From Kribbella sp. VKM Ac-2568 (GTDB lineage: Bacteria > Actinomycetota > Actinomycetes > Propionibacteriales > Kribbellaceae): a DNA stretch of 64,000 nucleotides. Made by a program: the position numbers and the translations under genes. The DNA is taken from the NCBI RefSeq assembly GCF_004345365.1, contig NZ_SLVF01000001.1:558001-622000 (forward strand). The letters run 5' to 3'. Positions 1-8,453 of this stretch are shown here, one piece after another (positions within the stretch are counted from its first letter, which is position 1; each line of letters starts with the position of its first letter). Below the pieces are notes generated by a model. It saw only the letters and a list, made by a program, of their open reading frames with translations, was not told the DNA's origin and searched no databases.

Positions 1-2
1 CG

Positions 3-722
3 ATGACGGGCTCGATGCTGGTGGCACTGCCGATCGCGGTGCTCGCCGGTGCGATCTCGTTCTTCTCGCCGTGCGTGGTGCCGCTGCTGCCCGGTTACCT
101 CTCCTACGTGACCGGGCTGTCCGCCGCCGAGCTGGGGTCGGAACGCCGCGGCCGGATGGTGGCCGGCACCGGGCTGTTCGTCGCGGGATTCTCCGCCGTC
201 TTCATCCTCACGGGTGTCTTGTTCGGTGCCGTCGGCAACGCCCTGCTCGACCACCAGACGCTGATCACCAAGATCCTCGGTGGTGCGACGATCGTGCTCG
301 GGCTCGTCTTCCTGGGCGGGTTCGGTTTCCTGCAGCGCGATCTGCGGGTGCACCGGGTGCCCGCCGTCGGAATCGCGGCCGCGCCGCTGCTCGGCGTACT
401 GTTCGGCTTCGGCTGGACTCCCTGCATCGGGCCGACCCTCGGTACCGTGATGACGCTGGCGGCGACCGAGGGCAGTACGGCGCGAGGTGCGGCGCTGGCA
501 CTGGTGTTCAGTCTCGGGCTGGGCATCCCGTTCATCGTGGCGGCGCTCGCGTTCCGCCGGATGCTCGGCGCCGTCGCCTGGGTGCGCAAGCACCAGTTGA
601 TGGTGATCCGGATCGGCGGCGTGCTGATGATCGTCGTGGGGCTACTGCTCTTGACAGGGGTATGGGATTCGATGACCGCCGATCTCAGGCAATGGGTCGC
701 CAACTTCGGGTCGGCGGTGTGA
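3..722 (+). CDS. ccdA: Cytochrome c biogenesis membrane protein CcdA (5' end may be cut)
   Basis: CcdA carries reducing equivalents from cytoplasmic thioredoxin across the membrane for cytochrome c maturation. The 239-residue product is almost wholly hydrophobic, with about six membrane segments. It has the two family cysteines, Cys24 in SPCVVP and Cys141 in WTPCIGP, which form the transmembrane redox pair. Its length is close to normal, but the ATG lies two bases from the window edge, so the true start could be upstream. It heads a run with resB, ccsB and a DUF4229 gene, the usual actinobacterial cytochrome c (System II) cluster; a thioredoxin-like ResA gene would be expected just upstream of the window. 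The stop is one base before the resB start, so the genes are probably cotranscribed. Confidence 0.93.
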   Translation: MTGSMLVALPIAVLAGAISFFSPCVVPLLPGYLSYVTGLSAAELGSERRGRMVAGTGLFVAGFSAVFILTGVLFGAVGNALLDHQTLITKILGGATIVLGLVFLGGFGFLQRDLRVHRVPAVGIAAAPLLGVLFGFGWTPCIGPTLGTVMTLAATEGSTARGAALALVFSLGLGIPFIVAALAFRRMLGAVAWVRKHQLMVIRIGGVLMIVVGLLLLTGVWDSMTADLRQWVANFGSAV

Positions 723-723
723 G

Positions 724-2319
724 ATGACGGACGTCAAGGACCGGATCGAGACGCCGACGCCGCCGCCGGACCTGCCGAAGCTGGGGCTGATCGGCTGGTT
801 GCGCTGGACCTGGCGGCAGCTGACCTCGATGAAGACGGCACTCGTGCTGCTCTTCCTGCTCGCGCTCGGGGCGGTGCCGGGTTCGCTGATCCCGCAGACC
901 GCGATCGACCCGGTCAAGGTGTCGGACTTCTTCGAGGCACACCCGAAGCTCGGTCCCTTCTACGACAAGCTCGGGCTCTTCGACGTCTACAAGTCGCCTT
1001 GGTTCTCCGCGATCTACCTGCTGCTGTTCATCTCGCTGATCGGCTGCGTGGTGCCCCGGCTGCAGGTCTACCTGAAGGCCCTGCGCGCCCGGCCGCCGAA
1101 GCCGCCGCGCAACCTGAACCGCCTGCCCGGGTACCAGCAGTTCGAGCCGGGGGTCGACGACGACGTACTGGACCTGGCCGCCAAGGAGCTCCGCCGCCGT
1201 CGCTTCCGGGTCGAGTCGTACGACGGTGCGATCGCGGCCGAGCGCGGGTATCTGCGCGAAGCCGGCAACCTGCTCTTCCACTTCTCCCTGATCCTGGCGC
1301 TGATCGGGGCCGCTTGGGGTGCGCTGTTCGGGTACCGCGGCACCGTGCTGGTTGTCGTCGGCAACGGATTCTCGAACTCGGTGGCGCAGTACGACGACTT
1401 CAGCCCGGGCCGGATCTTCACGCCGGACGACCTGCCGCCGTTCTCGCTGACGGTGAAGGACTTCACCGCGAAGTTCCAGACCGACGGTCCGCAGCGCGGC
1501 GCCGCCCGCGAGTTCAACGCGAACATCACCTACCAGGAGACGCCGGACTCGCCGGAGAAGTCGTACGACCTGCGGGTCAACCACCCGCTGCAGGTGGACG
1601 GCAGCAACGTGCACCTGCTCGGCCACGGGTACGCGCCGCGGGTGACCGTGCGCGACGGCAAGGGTCAGGTCGCGTTCTCCGGGCCGGCGCCGTTCCTGCC
1701 GCAGGACAGCAACTTCTCCTCGTTCGGCGTGATCAAGGCCCCGGACGCGCGGCCCGAGCAGCTCGGCTTCGAGGGCTTCTTCCTGCCCACCGCGGTGATC
1801 GACCAGCGCGGGCCGATCTCGGTCTTCCCCGACTCGCTGAACCCGGCGCTGGTGATGACCGCGTACTACGGCCGCCCGTCGCAGGAGACCGGCAAGCCGC
1901 AGTCGGTGTACCAGCTGGACAAGACCAAGCTGACCCAGTTCGACAACGGCAGCGGGGACAAGCTGCGGTTCCAGCTCGCCCCGGGGCAGAGCATCACCCT
2001 GCCGGACGGGCGGGGTTCGCTCACCTTCGACTCCTACGACCGCTGGGTGAAGCTGCAGATCAGCCACACCCCAGGCCTGGACCTCGCGCTGGCCGGGATC
2101 CTGCTGGCCATCCTCGGCCTGATGGGCTCGCTGTTCATCCACCCGCGGCGTACCTGGGTGCGGGTCCGGACGCAGGACGGGCGTACCGTGGTCGAGGTGG
2201 CCGGACTCGACCGGGGACCCGAGCGCGGCCTCGGTGACGAACTCCAGGCCATCGCACAAGCTTTGCAGCACCCTGAATCCAAGAAGCCGGACGAACCGAC
2301 GAAGCAGGAGCAGCCATGA
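724..2319 (+). CDS. resB: Cytochrome c biogenesis protein ResB
   Basis: ResB (Ccs1) partners CcsB/CcsA in the System II haem delivery and ligation complex on the outer face of the membrane. The 531-residue protein shows membrane segments near residues 35-60, 95-120 and 185-210, a large extracytoplasmic domain, and a final membrane segment near 450-470 (LALAGILLAILGLMGS). This is the family topology. The end (about 480-531) is charged and cytoplasmic. The start follows the ccdA stop directly and the stop overlaps the ccsB ATG by 4 bp, indicating translational coupling. A long reading frame antisense to it is only a GC-rich shadow. Confidence 0.95.
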   Translation: MTDVKDRIETPTPPPDLPKLGLIGWLRWTWRQLTSMKTALVLLFLLALGAVPGSLIPQTAIDPVKVSDFFEAHPKLGPFYDKLGLFDVYKSPWFSAIYLLLFISLIGCVVPRLQVYLKALRARPPKPPRNLNRLPGYQQFEPGVDDDVLDLAAKELRRRRFRVESYDGAIAAERGYLREAGNLLFHFSLILALIGAAWGALFGYRGTVLVVVGNGFSNSVAQYDDFSPGRIFTPDDLPPFSLTVKDFTAKFQTDGPQRGAAREFNANITYQETPDSPEKSYDLRVNHPLQVDGSNVHLLGHGYAPRVTVRDGKGQVAFSGPAPFLPQDSNFSSFGVIKAPDARPEQLGFEGFFLPTAVIDQRGPISVFPDSLNPALVMTAYYGRPSQETGKPQSVYQLDKTKLTQFDNGSGDKLRFQLAPGQSITLPDGRGSLTFDSYDRWVKLQISHTPGLDLALAGILLAILGLMGSLFIHPRRTWVRVRTQDGRTVVEVAGLDRGPERGLGDELQAIAQALQHPESKKPDEPTKQEQP

Positions 2320-3338
2320 GCCCGGAGGCCTTCGCGCACGTCTCCAACCTGGTCATCCCGACTGCCACGGTGATCTACGCGCTGGCGATGATGTCGCACG
2401 CGCTCGAGTGGGCGATGGGCCGCGCCGTCACGGCGACCGCCGCCGCGGAGCAGCCGGCCGAAGTACTGGTGGCTTCGAGCGCTGCCGGCACGCAGGACGT
2501 CGCAGTACCGGCTGCTGCCGGCGCGACTGCTGCGGGATCCTCCGCGGGATCTTCTGCAGGTGAAGGTGGGTCGGCGCGGGCGGAGGCGGCCAGCCGGATC
2601 GGGCTGATGCTCACCTGGCTCGCCTTCGTACTGCACCTGGTCGGCGTCGTCACCCGTGGTCTCGCGGCTGAGCGGGTGCCGTGGGGCAACATGTACGAGT
2701 TCTCCATCACCGCCTCGCTGGCCGTCGCTGCGGTCTACCTGCTCTTCGTGCACCGCTACAAGCTGCAGTGGCTCGGCCTCGGCGTCACCCTGGTGGTCGC
2801 CGCCGTGCTCGGCCTGGCGACGCTGGCGCTCTACACTCCGGCCGGACCGCTGGTGCCGGCGCTGCACTCGTACTGGCTCGTCATCCACGTGTCCGCCGCG
2901 GCGATCTCCGGAGGCGCGTTCACCATCGGCGGGCTGGTCTCGATCCTCTACCTGGTCAAGGCCCGCGCCGAGCGCCGGGTCCTTGCCGGCGGCACCATGT
3001 CCCCGTCGCTGAAGCGGCTCCCGAGCGCCGAGGCGATGGACGGTACGGCGTACAAGGTGCTGGCGTTCGCCTTCCCGCTGTGGACCTTCGGCGTCCTGGT
3101 GGCCGGGCCGATCTGGGCCGAGTACGCCTGGGGCCGCTACTGGGGCTGGGACCCCAAGGAGGTCTGGTCGCTGGTCACCTGGGTCGTGTACGCCGCGTAC
3201 CTGCACGCGCGGGCGACCGCGGGCTGGCGGGGACGCCGGGCGGCCACGATCGCGATCGTCGGCTGGTTCGTCTTCATCTTCAACTTCGTGGGCGTGAACC
3301 TGCTGGTGTCGGGCCTGCACTCCTACGCCGGGGTCTGA
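2316..3338 (+). CDS. ccsB: Cytochrome c biogenesis protein CcsB/ResC (CcsA family)
   Basis: Multi-spanning haem channel and handling protein of System II cytochrome c maturation. The 340-residue product carries the tryptophan-rich haem-binding signature as WGRYWGWDPKEVWSLVTW near residues 271-288, with flanking histidines such as those in LHLVG and LHSYW that can act as haem ligands. A low-complexity Ala/Gly/Ser stretch at about 50-85 is a cytoplasmic linker typical of actinobacterial versions. It overlaps resB by ATGA and is followed one base after its stop by the DUF4229 gene, so all four genes probably form one transcript. Confidence 0.95.
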   Translation: MSPEAFAHVSNLVIPTATVIYALAMMSHALEWAMGRAVTATAAAEQPAEVLVASSAAGTQDVAVPAAAGATAAGSSAGSSAGEGGSARAEAASRIGLMLTWLAFVLHLVGVVTRGLAAERVPWGNMYEFSITASLAVAAVYLLFVHRYKLQWLGLGVTLVVAAVLGLATLALYTPAGPLVPALHSYWLVIHVSAAAISGGAFTIGGLVSILYLVKARAERRVLAGGTMSPSLKRLPSAEAMDGTAYKVLAFAFPLWTFGVLVAGPIWAEYAWGRYWGWDPKEVWSLVTWVVYAAYLHARATAGWRGRRAATIAIVGWFVFIFNFVGVNLLVSGLHSYAGV

Positions 3339-3339
3339 C

Positions 3340-3591
3340 ATGAAGGAATTCGCCATCTACACCGGCCTGCGGCTGGCGTTGTTCGCGGCCTGTTTCGCGG
3401 TGCTGTGGTTCGCGCTGAACAACTGGCTGACCCTCTTCCCGCTGCTGCTGGTCGCGCTGATCGTGTCGTCGATCCTGTCGATCTTCGTCCTGCGCGCCGC
3501 CCGCGACCGGCTGGCCGGCACCATCGAGCAGCGCGCCGGCCGGATCAGCGAGCGGATCGAGCAGTCCCGTCGCGCCGAGGACGACGACTGA
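3340..3591 (+). CDS. DUF4229 small membrane protein
   Basis: An 83-residue protein with two closely spaced membrane segments (about 5-25 and 30-50) and a charged cytoplasmic tail rich in Arg, Glu and Asp. This matches DUF4229, an uncharacterised actinobacterial family commonly found just after ccsB near menaquinone genes. It begins directly after the ccsB stop and is the last gene before a strong hairpin terminator. No enzymatic motif is visible. Its position suggests an accessory role in cytochrome c or quinone biology, but that is inference from linkage only. Confidence 0.8.
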   Translation: MKEFAIYTGLRLALFAACFAVLWFALNNWLTLFPLLLVALIVSSILSIFVLRAARDRLAGTIEQRAGRISERIEQSRRAEDDD

Positions 3592-3614
3592 GTACTGCGT
3601 TCCACCCGGCCACC

Positions 3615-3645
3615 GACAGCACCTGCTCCTCGAGCAGGTGCTGTC
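3615..3645 (+). terminator. Hairpin terminator after the ccdA-resB-ccsB operon
   Basis: A perfect 14-bp inverted repeat (left arm GACAGCACCTGCTC, 3-nt loop CTC) begins 24 bases after the DUF4229 stop. No long T-run follows, which is usual for terminators in high-GC actinobacteria. Confidence 0.8.
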
Positions 3646-3775
3646 GTCGTTCTGGCTGAGCCTGAAATCGGCATACCAGCCGGTCAACTGGTACAGAGAG
3701 TGACCTAGGCCACTGCGGGATTTCTCCGAAAATCGTTTGTGCGGGCCTTCACCTGAGTCGTAGTGTGGTTGATGA

Positions 3776-3792
3776 AACGAAACCGTTTCGTT
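3776..3792. promoter_or_regulatory. 17-bp palindromic operator upstream of the TetR gene
   Basis: AACGAAAC, one central C, then GTTTCGTT form a perfect inverted repeat 41 bases before the TetR start. It is much more AT-rich than its surroundings. Size and position fit an autoregulatory TetR operator controlling both tetR and the efflux gene behind it. Confidence 0.7.
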
Positions 3793-3833
3793 CTATCAGC
3801 TACCAATTGCTAACTCAGGGTGATCAGCAAACC

Positions 3834-4457
3834 ATGACAGATGTCGCCACCGGTGCCACCGAGACCGGACCGCGCCAGCGGCCGCGGGTGGAAGGCGGGC
3901 GCGAGGAGGAGATCCTCGACGCGACCGTCGAGGTCGTCGCCGAGCTCGGCTACGACCGGTTGACCATGGACGCGGTGGCGACGGCCGCCAAGGCCAGCAA
4001 GGCGACCCTGTACCGGCGCTGGTCCACCAAGGCGGAACTGGTGGTGGACGCGATCAGCCGTGCCAAGGGCTGCCCGGTGCCCGACGACGTCGACACCGGC
4101 TCACTGCGGGGCGACCTGATCGCGTTGTCTTGCGACGACGGCGGGTTCACCTCGGAGATGCCGATGTCGGTGATCGCCGGCCTGCTGACCGCGCTGCACC
4201 GCGACGCGGACCTGCAGCGGGCGTTCCGGGAGCGCTTCCTCGCGCCCCGGATCAACGTGGTGAACCGGATCTATGCCCGCGCCGTACAGCGTGGCGAGAT
4301 CGCTGCCGACGTGGACATCGAGCTGCTCTCGACGACGCTGCCGGCCGTGATCATCCACCATGCCTTCATCCTCGGCATCGAGCCGACCGACGAGCTGATC
4401 CTGCGAGTGATCGACAACGTGATTCTGCCTGCGGCGCGGGGGTCGCAGGCGCGCTGA
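3834..4457 (+). CDS. TetR-family transcriptional regulator of the adjacent MFS pump
   Basis: A 207-residue regulator with an N-terminal helix-turn-helix (about residues 23-68; core DRLTMDAVATAAKASKATLY, followed by RRW) and a C-terminal ligand domain of the TetR_C type. The ATG at 3834 was chosen because the longer frame would translate through the palindrome at 3776-3792, and the conserved domain begins only after it. The MFS exporter gene starts 62 bases downstream on the same strand with no terminator between, so the protein probably represses itself and the pump until a toxic ligand binds. The ligand cannot be read from sequence. Confidence 0.88.
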   Translation: MTDVATGATETGPRQRPRVEGGREEEILDATVEVVAELGYDRLTMDAVATAAKASKATLYRRWSTKAELVVDAISRAKGCPVPDDVDTGSLRGDLIALSCDDGGFTSEMPMSVIAGLLTALHRDADLQRAFRERFLAPRINVVNRIYARAVQRGEIAADVDIELLSTTLPAVIIHHAFILGIEPTDELILRVIDNVILPAARGSQAR

Positions 4458-4519
4458 CCGGTGAGGGGCCTCAGTCAGCGACCAACAAGCCAGTAATACC
4501 CAAGAGGGGATAGTCCAGC

Positions 4520-6091
4520 ATGTCTGAAGACGTCATCAAGGCCGATCCGCCGGACCCGCGGCGGGTCGACAAGGCGGCTGACGCAGGAGCCGAACCGTCG
4601 GCCCACGGTCACCGCAACCTCGGCATCGCGCTCGCGCTGATCAGCATGGCGCAGCTGATGGTGGTGCTCGACGGAACCATCGTCAACATCGCGTTGCCGC
4701 ACATCCAGACCGACCTCGGCTTCACCAACGCCTCGCTGCCGTGGGTGGTCAACGCCTACGCGCTGGCCTTCGGTGGTCTGCTGCTGCTCGGTGGCCGGAT
4801 GGGGGACATCCTCGGCCGCCGCAAGGTGTTCATCTTCGGTGTCGTGCTGTTCGGCGTCGCGTCCTTCCTGGGCGGTATCGCGCAGAGCGAGACGATGCTG
4901 CTCGCCAGCCGGATCCTGCAGGGTGTCGCGGCCGCGGCGGCCTCGCCGAACGCGCTCGCCCTGATCACCACCACCTTCCCGGCCGGCAAGGAGCGCAACC
5001 GCGCGATGGGCGTGTACGCCGCGATGTCGGGTGCGGGTGCCGCCGTCGGTCTGATCCTGGGTGGGGCGCTGACCGAGGCGTCCTGGCGCTGGACCTTCTT
5101 CATCAACACCCCGATCGGCCTGATCGTGGCCGTGCTGGCGCTCCGTTACCTCGGTGAGTCGGCCCGCCAGACCGGCAAGTTCGACCTGCCGGGCGCGATC
5201 ACCGGAACCGTCGGTCTGACCTCGCTGGTCTACGGTCTGACCCACGCCGCGCAGAGCAGCTGGAGCGACGCCACCACGGTCGCGTTCATCGCGGCCGGAG
5301 TGGTCCTGATCGCGGTCTTCCTCATCATCGAGGCCCGCTCGCGGCACGCGCTGATGCCGTTCCGGATCCTCGCCAACCGCACCCGCGGGGTCAGCTTCTT
5401 CGTGATGCTGATCGTCGGCGCCGCGATGTTCTCGATGTTCTACTTCCTGGGCATCTTCATCCAGAACGTCATGGGCTACAGCGCGCTGAAGACGGGCTTC
5501 GCCTTCCTGCCGTTCAGCTTCGGTATCGTCGTCGCCGCGCAGGTCGCGTCGACCCTGATCGCCCGGCTCGACCCGCGCTGGATCGCCGGCGCCGGGACGT
5601 TGCTGGCCGCGGGCGGCATGTTCGGCTTCAGCCAGCTGGAGGTGGACTCGACCTACTTCACCCACCTGCTGCCGTACATCCTGCTGCTGTCCTTCGGCAT
5701 GGGCCTGATCTTCGTGCCGCTCACCCTGACCGCGGTCAGCGGTGTCGCCAACGAGGACTCGGGCGTCGGCTCCGCAGTACTGAACACGGTGCAGCAGATC
5801 GGTGGCGCGATCGGCCTGGCACTGCTCGGCACGGTCTCCACCACCGCGATCAAGGACAAGTTCACCGAGCTCGCACCGGGCATCGCCAAGGCCGCACAGT
5901 CCGGCAGCTCGCCTGACCAGGTGAAGCAGTTGCAGGCACAGGCGGAAGGCATCGCCACCACGCACGGCTTCACAGTCGCGTTCATGGTGTCGGCCTTCAT
6001 CATCCTGGGCGCCGCAGTGGTCACCCTGGTCGGTCTGTCGGTCAAGCATGAGGACCTGGCCAACGACGGGCAGCCGGTCCACGTCGGCTGA
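4520..6091 (+). CDS. MFS drug exporter, DHA2 (EmrB/QacA) 14-segment family
   Basis: Proton-driven efflux permease of the inner membrane. The 523-residue length and about 14 membrane segments fit DHA2. Diagnostic motifs are visible: LDGTIVNIALPHI (motif D1) in segment 1, the motif A loop GGRMGDILGRRK after segment 2, and the antiporter motif C region around GAGAAVGLILGGALT in segment 5. An approximately 40-residue charged N-terminal tail precedes segment 1. It sits directly behind its probable TetR repressor and ends at a strong hairpin. Substrate is unknown; antibiotics or toxic secondary metabolites are typical for the family. Confidence 0.92.
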   Translation: MSEDVIKADPPDPRRVDKAADAGAEPSAHGHRNLGIALALISMAQLMVVLDGTIVNIALPHIQTDLGFTNASLPWVVNAYALAFGGLLLLGGRMGDILGRRKVFIFGVVLFGVASFLGGIAQSETMLLASRILQGVAAAAASPNALALITTTFPAGKERNRAMGVYAAMSGAGAAVGLILGGALTEASWRWTFFINTPIGLIVAVLALRYLGESARQTGKFDLPGAITGTVGLTSLVYGLTHAAQSSWSDATTVAFIAAGVVLIAVFLIIEARSRHALMPFRILANRTRGVSFFVMLIVGAAMFSMFYFLGIFIQNVMGYSALKTGFAFLPFSFGIVVAAQVASTLIARLDPRWIAGAGTLLAAGGMFGFSQLEVDSTYFTHLLPYILLLSFGMGLIFVPLTLTAVSGVANEDSGVGSAVLNTVQQIGGAIGLALLGTVSTTAIKDKFTELAPGIAKAAQSGSSPDQVKQLQAQAEGIATTHGFTVAFMVSAFIILGAAVVTLVGLSVKHEDLANDGQPVHVG

Positions 6092-6104
6092 CCCGCCCCA
6101 AACG

Positions 6105-6143
6105 CGAGGGGCCGCATCCCGGGAGGGGGAATGCGGCCCCTCG
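6105..6143 (+). terminator. Hairpin terminator after the MFS gene
   Basis: A perfect 13-bp stem (CGAGGGGCCGCAT pairing with ATGCGGCCCCTCG), 14 bases after the MFS stop. It separates this plus-strand unit from the minus-strand GNAT gene. Confidence 0.82.
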
Positions 6144-6220
6144 TCTTGTACTACGCCCCCGCCGCTCTTCTAGCCGACAGCCTGCTCGGCCAGACGAAGC
6201 TTGGTTCTTCGGGTGGTGGG

Positions 6221-6709
6221 TCAGTCCGTCAGGGGTTTGCGCATGACGAGCTCGCGGTGGATTCCGTCGGGCATCAGGTCTCCGGGTTCGTCGGTGTCGG
6301 TGAAACCGGCGCGCAGGTAGAGGTTGTGGGCCTTTTCGTTGCCGGCGACAACCGAAAGCTTCAGGACCTGGGCGTCGGCCTCGCGGGCCCACTGCTCGAC
6401 CTGGGCCATCAGCTGGTCGCCGATACCCCGGCCGCGGCCGTCCGGGGCGATCCACATCGAGACGAGCTCGACGACACCGTCCTCCTCGGCCCGCAGGCCG
6501 CTCGCCATCCCGACCGGCCGGCCGTCGAGCTCGGCGACCACGTTGCGGGATCCGGGCAGCTCCAGCCGGGCTCGCCAGCGGTCCTCCTCGGCGTCCACCC
6601 AGTCCGACAACTGCGACCCGAACGCGTACGGCGCCTCCTCCAATGCCGCCAGCCGCAGCGCCCGCCAGACCTGCCAATCATCCGAAGTCAGTTCACGAAG
6701 TTCGATCAC
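6221..6709 (-). CDS. GNAT-family N-acetyltransferase
   Basis: Acetyl-CoA dependent acyltransferase fold of about 162 residues. The central acetyl-CoA binding motif appears as WIAPDGRGRGIGDQLM, followed by the typical NEKAHNLYLRAGF segment (motif B, with the NxxxxxLYxxxGF pattern). A GTG start at 6709 is preferred because the domain (VIELRELTSDDW) begins there and a GGAAGG ribosome site lies about 10 bases upstream; an ATG at 6751 is an alternative that adds 14 low-complexity residues. The acceptor is unknown. The M48 protease gene lies upstream on the same strand with a 94-bp gap, so cotranscription is uncertain. Confidence 0.85.
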   Translation of the reverse strand: MIELRELTSDDWQVWRALRLAALEEAPYAFGSQLSDWVDAEEDRWRARLELPGSRNVVAELDGRPVGMASGLRAEEDGVVELVSMWIAPDGRGRGIGDQLMAQVEQWAREADAQVLKLSVVAGNEKAHNLYLRAGFTDTDEPGDLMPDGIHRELVMRKPLTD

Positions 6710-6803
6710 CCCGCCCACCCTTCCAGACCACCCGCGCCCCTCCCGCCCCACCAGCCGACCTTTTCAAACCTCGAAGGTGGGCGTGGACAGGTAAGTCATC
6801 GGG

Positions 6804-7820
6804 TCAGCGTGGGGGGAACTTGGAGGAGACCCATTCGCGGACTCCGCCCAGGCCCTCGCTCATGTCGCGGAGGAACTTGGCGAGGGGGTCCTGGGAGCGG
6901 TTGAAGGCTTCGGAGTACGACTTGGCCGCGTTCTTCGCCTCCTGGGACATCGAGGCGTTCTTGTCGTCCTGGCGCTTGGGGTAGGTGCCGGAGACGATCG
7001 CGGTGTAGTCGCCCTCGTCCACCCAGTGCCGCAGCTCGGAGGCGCGGATCACGGCGAACGGGTGGGTCTGGGCCTCGAGCAGCAGCAGCTTGAGCACGCT
7101 GTCGCGCAGGTCGCCGGCGCTCTCGTACTCCTTGCCCTGGGCGAGGAAGGCGGTCGTGTCCAGCTCACCGAGCTGTCCGCCGCTGGCCAGCTTCATCTGC
7201 ACCCGCAGGGCGACCGCCGGGTCCTGGGCCGCGAGCAGGCCGGCCCGGTCGCCGGACAGCTCCGCCTTGCGGGACCACTCGTGCAGTGCGGCGATGATCG
7301 CGCGCAAGCCGAGGGCGCCGATCGGCATCCAGTTCAGCGCGCCGGTGAGCCGCATCAGCCAGAACAGCAGTGACTGGTAGAGCGCGTGACCGCTCTGCGC
7401 GTGGCCGAGCTCGTGGCCGAGGATGAACCGGGTCTCCTCGTCGTCCAGTCCCTGCAGCAGGGCGCTGTTGACGACGATGAACGGCTTGTCCATGCCGATG
7501 GTGACCGCGTTCCAGACCGGGCTGTTGGTGACGTACAGCTCGGGCAGCTCGCGGACGTCCAGGGTGCTGCCGGCCTCGGTGTAGAGCCGGTGGACCTTGG
7601 GGAACTGCCGCTCGTCGACCCGGATCGCGGAACCGAGGTACTGCAGCCGGAAGGCCCGCTCGTTGATCAGCCCGGACATCTTGCGCAGCACGAAGTCGAA
7701 GCCCTTGAGCTGCCGCAACGCCACCAGGGCGCCCCGGTCCGCCGGGTGCTCCCAGGCCCGGGAGCTGATGTCGGTGAGCGTGGCCCGGCGCCGGGTCGGC
7801 CGCTCGTCGTTCTCGGTCAT
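6804..7820 (-). CDS. M48-family zinc metalloprotease (HtpX-like)
   Basis: A 338-residue protein with the zinc-protease motif HELGHAQSGH near residues 136-145 and a downstream acidic segment ([14 protein letters not shown]) that would supply the third ligand region of the M48 fold. Hydrophobic stretches follow the active site (FWLMRLTGALNWMPIGALGL), suggesting membrane association. The start is well supported by a GGGGGAACG purine run immediately before the ATG. M48 relatives act in membrane protein quality control; the C-terminal segment is charged and low in similarity to HtpX, so the exact substrate class is unknown. Confidence 0.88.
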   Translation of the reverse strand: MTENDERPTRRRATLTDISSRAWEHPADRGALVALRQLKGFDFVLRKMSGLINERAFRLQYLGSAIRVDERQFPKVHRLYTEAGSTLDVRELPELYVTNSPVWNAVTIGMDKPFIVVNSALLQGLDDEETRFILGHELGHAQSGHALYQSLLFWLMRLTGALNWMPIGALGLRAIIAALHEWSRKAELSGDRAGLLAAQDPAVALRVQMKLASGGQLGELDTTAFLAQGKEYESAGDLRDSVLKLLLLEAQTHPFAVIRASELRHWVDEGDYTAIVSGTYPKRQDDKNASMSQEAKNAAKSYSEAFNRSQDPLAKFLRDMSEGLGGVREWVSSKFPPR

Positions 7821-7980
7821 CGTTCCCCCACAGGTCGGCGTGTAGACCCCAACGTAGCTCGCCGCGGGGTCCGGCGGATTGGTCGACTTTGATCGATCTA
7901 GTGGCTTTTCGGCACCTCCACCTGGGCGGAGTACCCGGGCCCGGCGACCTACAGCCGGATCCGCGACTGCTGACCGCGGC

Positions 7981-8346
7981 CTACCGCCCGCGGCTCCCGA
8001 CCTGACCGACCTGACCGGCCGGTCCGGCGGGAGCCACGGGCCTCCGCGGCCACAGCAGTGCGGCGGCGGCCAGGCCGGGGAGCCAGCCGACCGGGATCGA
8101 GTACCAGCCGAGGTCCAGGTTGAAGGCGCCGACCATGGCTGCCCAGCTCAGCGCAGTACCCCAGAACCAGTACCAGATGCCGTTGCCCAGCCCGGGTCGT
8201 CCGGACCGATGAGCCCGGGTCGATCCGACGACGGCCAGCGTCAGGCTCGCGGGCAGTGCGGCGGCGGCAGCGAGCAACCCCAGGATCACCAGCAGGACCG
8301 CCTGCTCGACCGCCGACAGATGCATCTCGAACCCCAGCGGAATCAT
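7981..8346 (-). CDS. Small hypothetical membrane protein
   Basis: A 121-residue frame starting at MIPLGFEMHL with three to four hydrophobic stretches: VLLVILGLLAAAAALPASL, a tryptophan-rich segment around GIWYWFWGTALSWAAMVGAF, and LPGLAAAALLWP. The tail is Pro/Gly/Val rich. The clear membrane pattern argues that this strand is the coding one, since the opposite-strand reading gives only a repetitive Pro/Arg/Gln product. I do not recognise the family. It lies 160 bases upstream of the M48 protease gene on the same strand. An upstream ATG at 8403 is possible but adds a non-hydrophobic leader. Confidence 0.5.
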   Translation of the reverse strand: MIPLGFEMHLSAVEQAVLLVILGLLAAAAALPASLTLAVVGSTRAHRSGRPGLGNGIWYWFWGTALSWAAMVGAFNLDLGWYSIPVGWLPGLAAAALLWPRRPVAPAGPAGQVGQVGSRGR

Positions 8347-8441
8347 GACTCGATCCAACCGGCCGGGCCATTGGTTGCAGAGAGTAGGAATACTCATTAA
8401 CACCTTGCTGTCCCTAGGGCACGGGACCAGCAGACATGGCC

Positions 8442-8447
8442 TAGCCT
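8442..8447 (+). promoter_or_regulatory. -10 element (TAGCCT) for the cysteine desulfhydrase-like gene, probably leaderless
   Basis: TAGCCT ends 6 bases before the ATG at 8454, which would place transcription start at or beside the start codon. No ribosome site is present. Confidence 0.45.
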
Positions 8448-8453
8448 GACCCC

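Noticed and set aside
6131..6904. 257-residue plus-strand frame antisense to the GNAT gene
   Set aside because: It starts inside the MFS terminator hairpin and mirrors a recognisable acetyltransferase.
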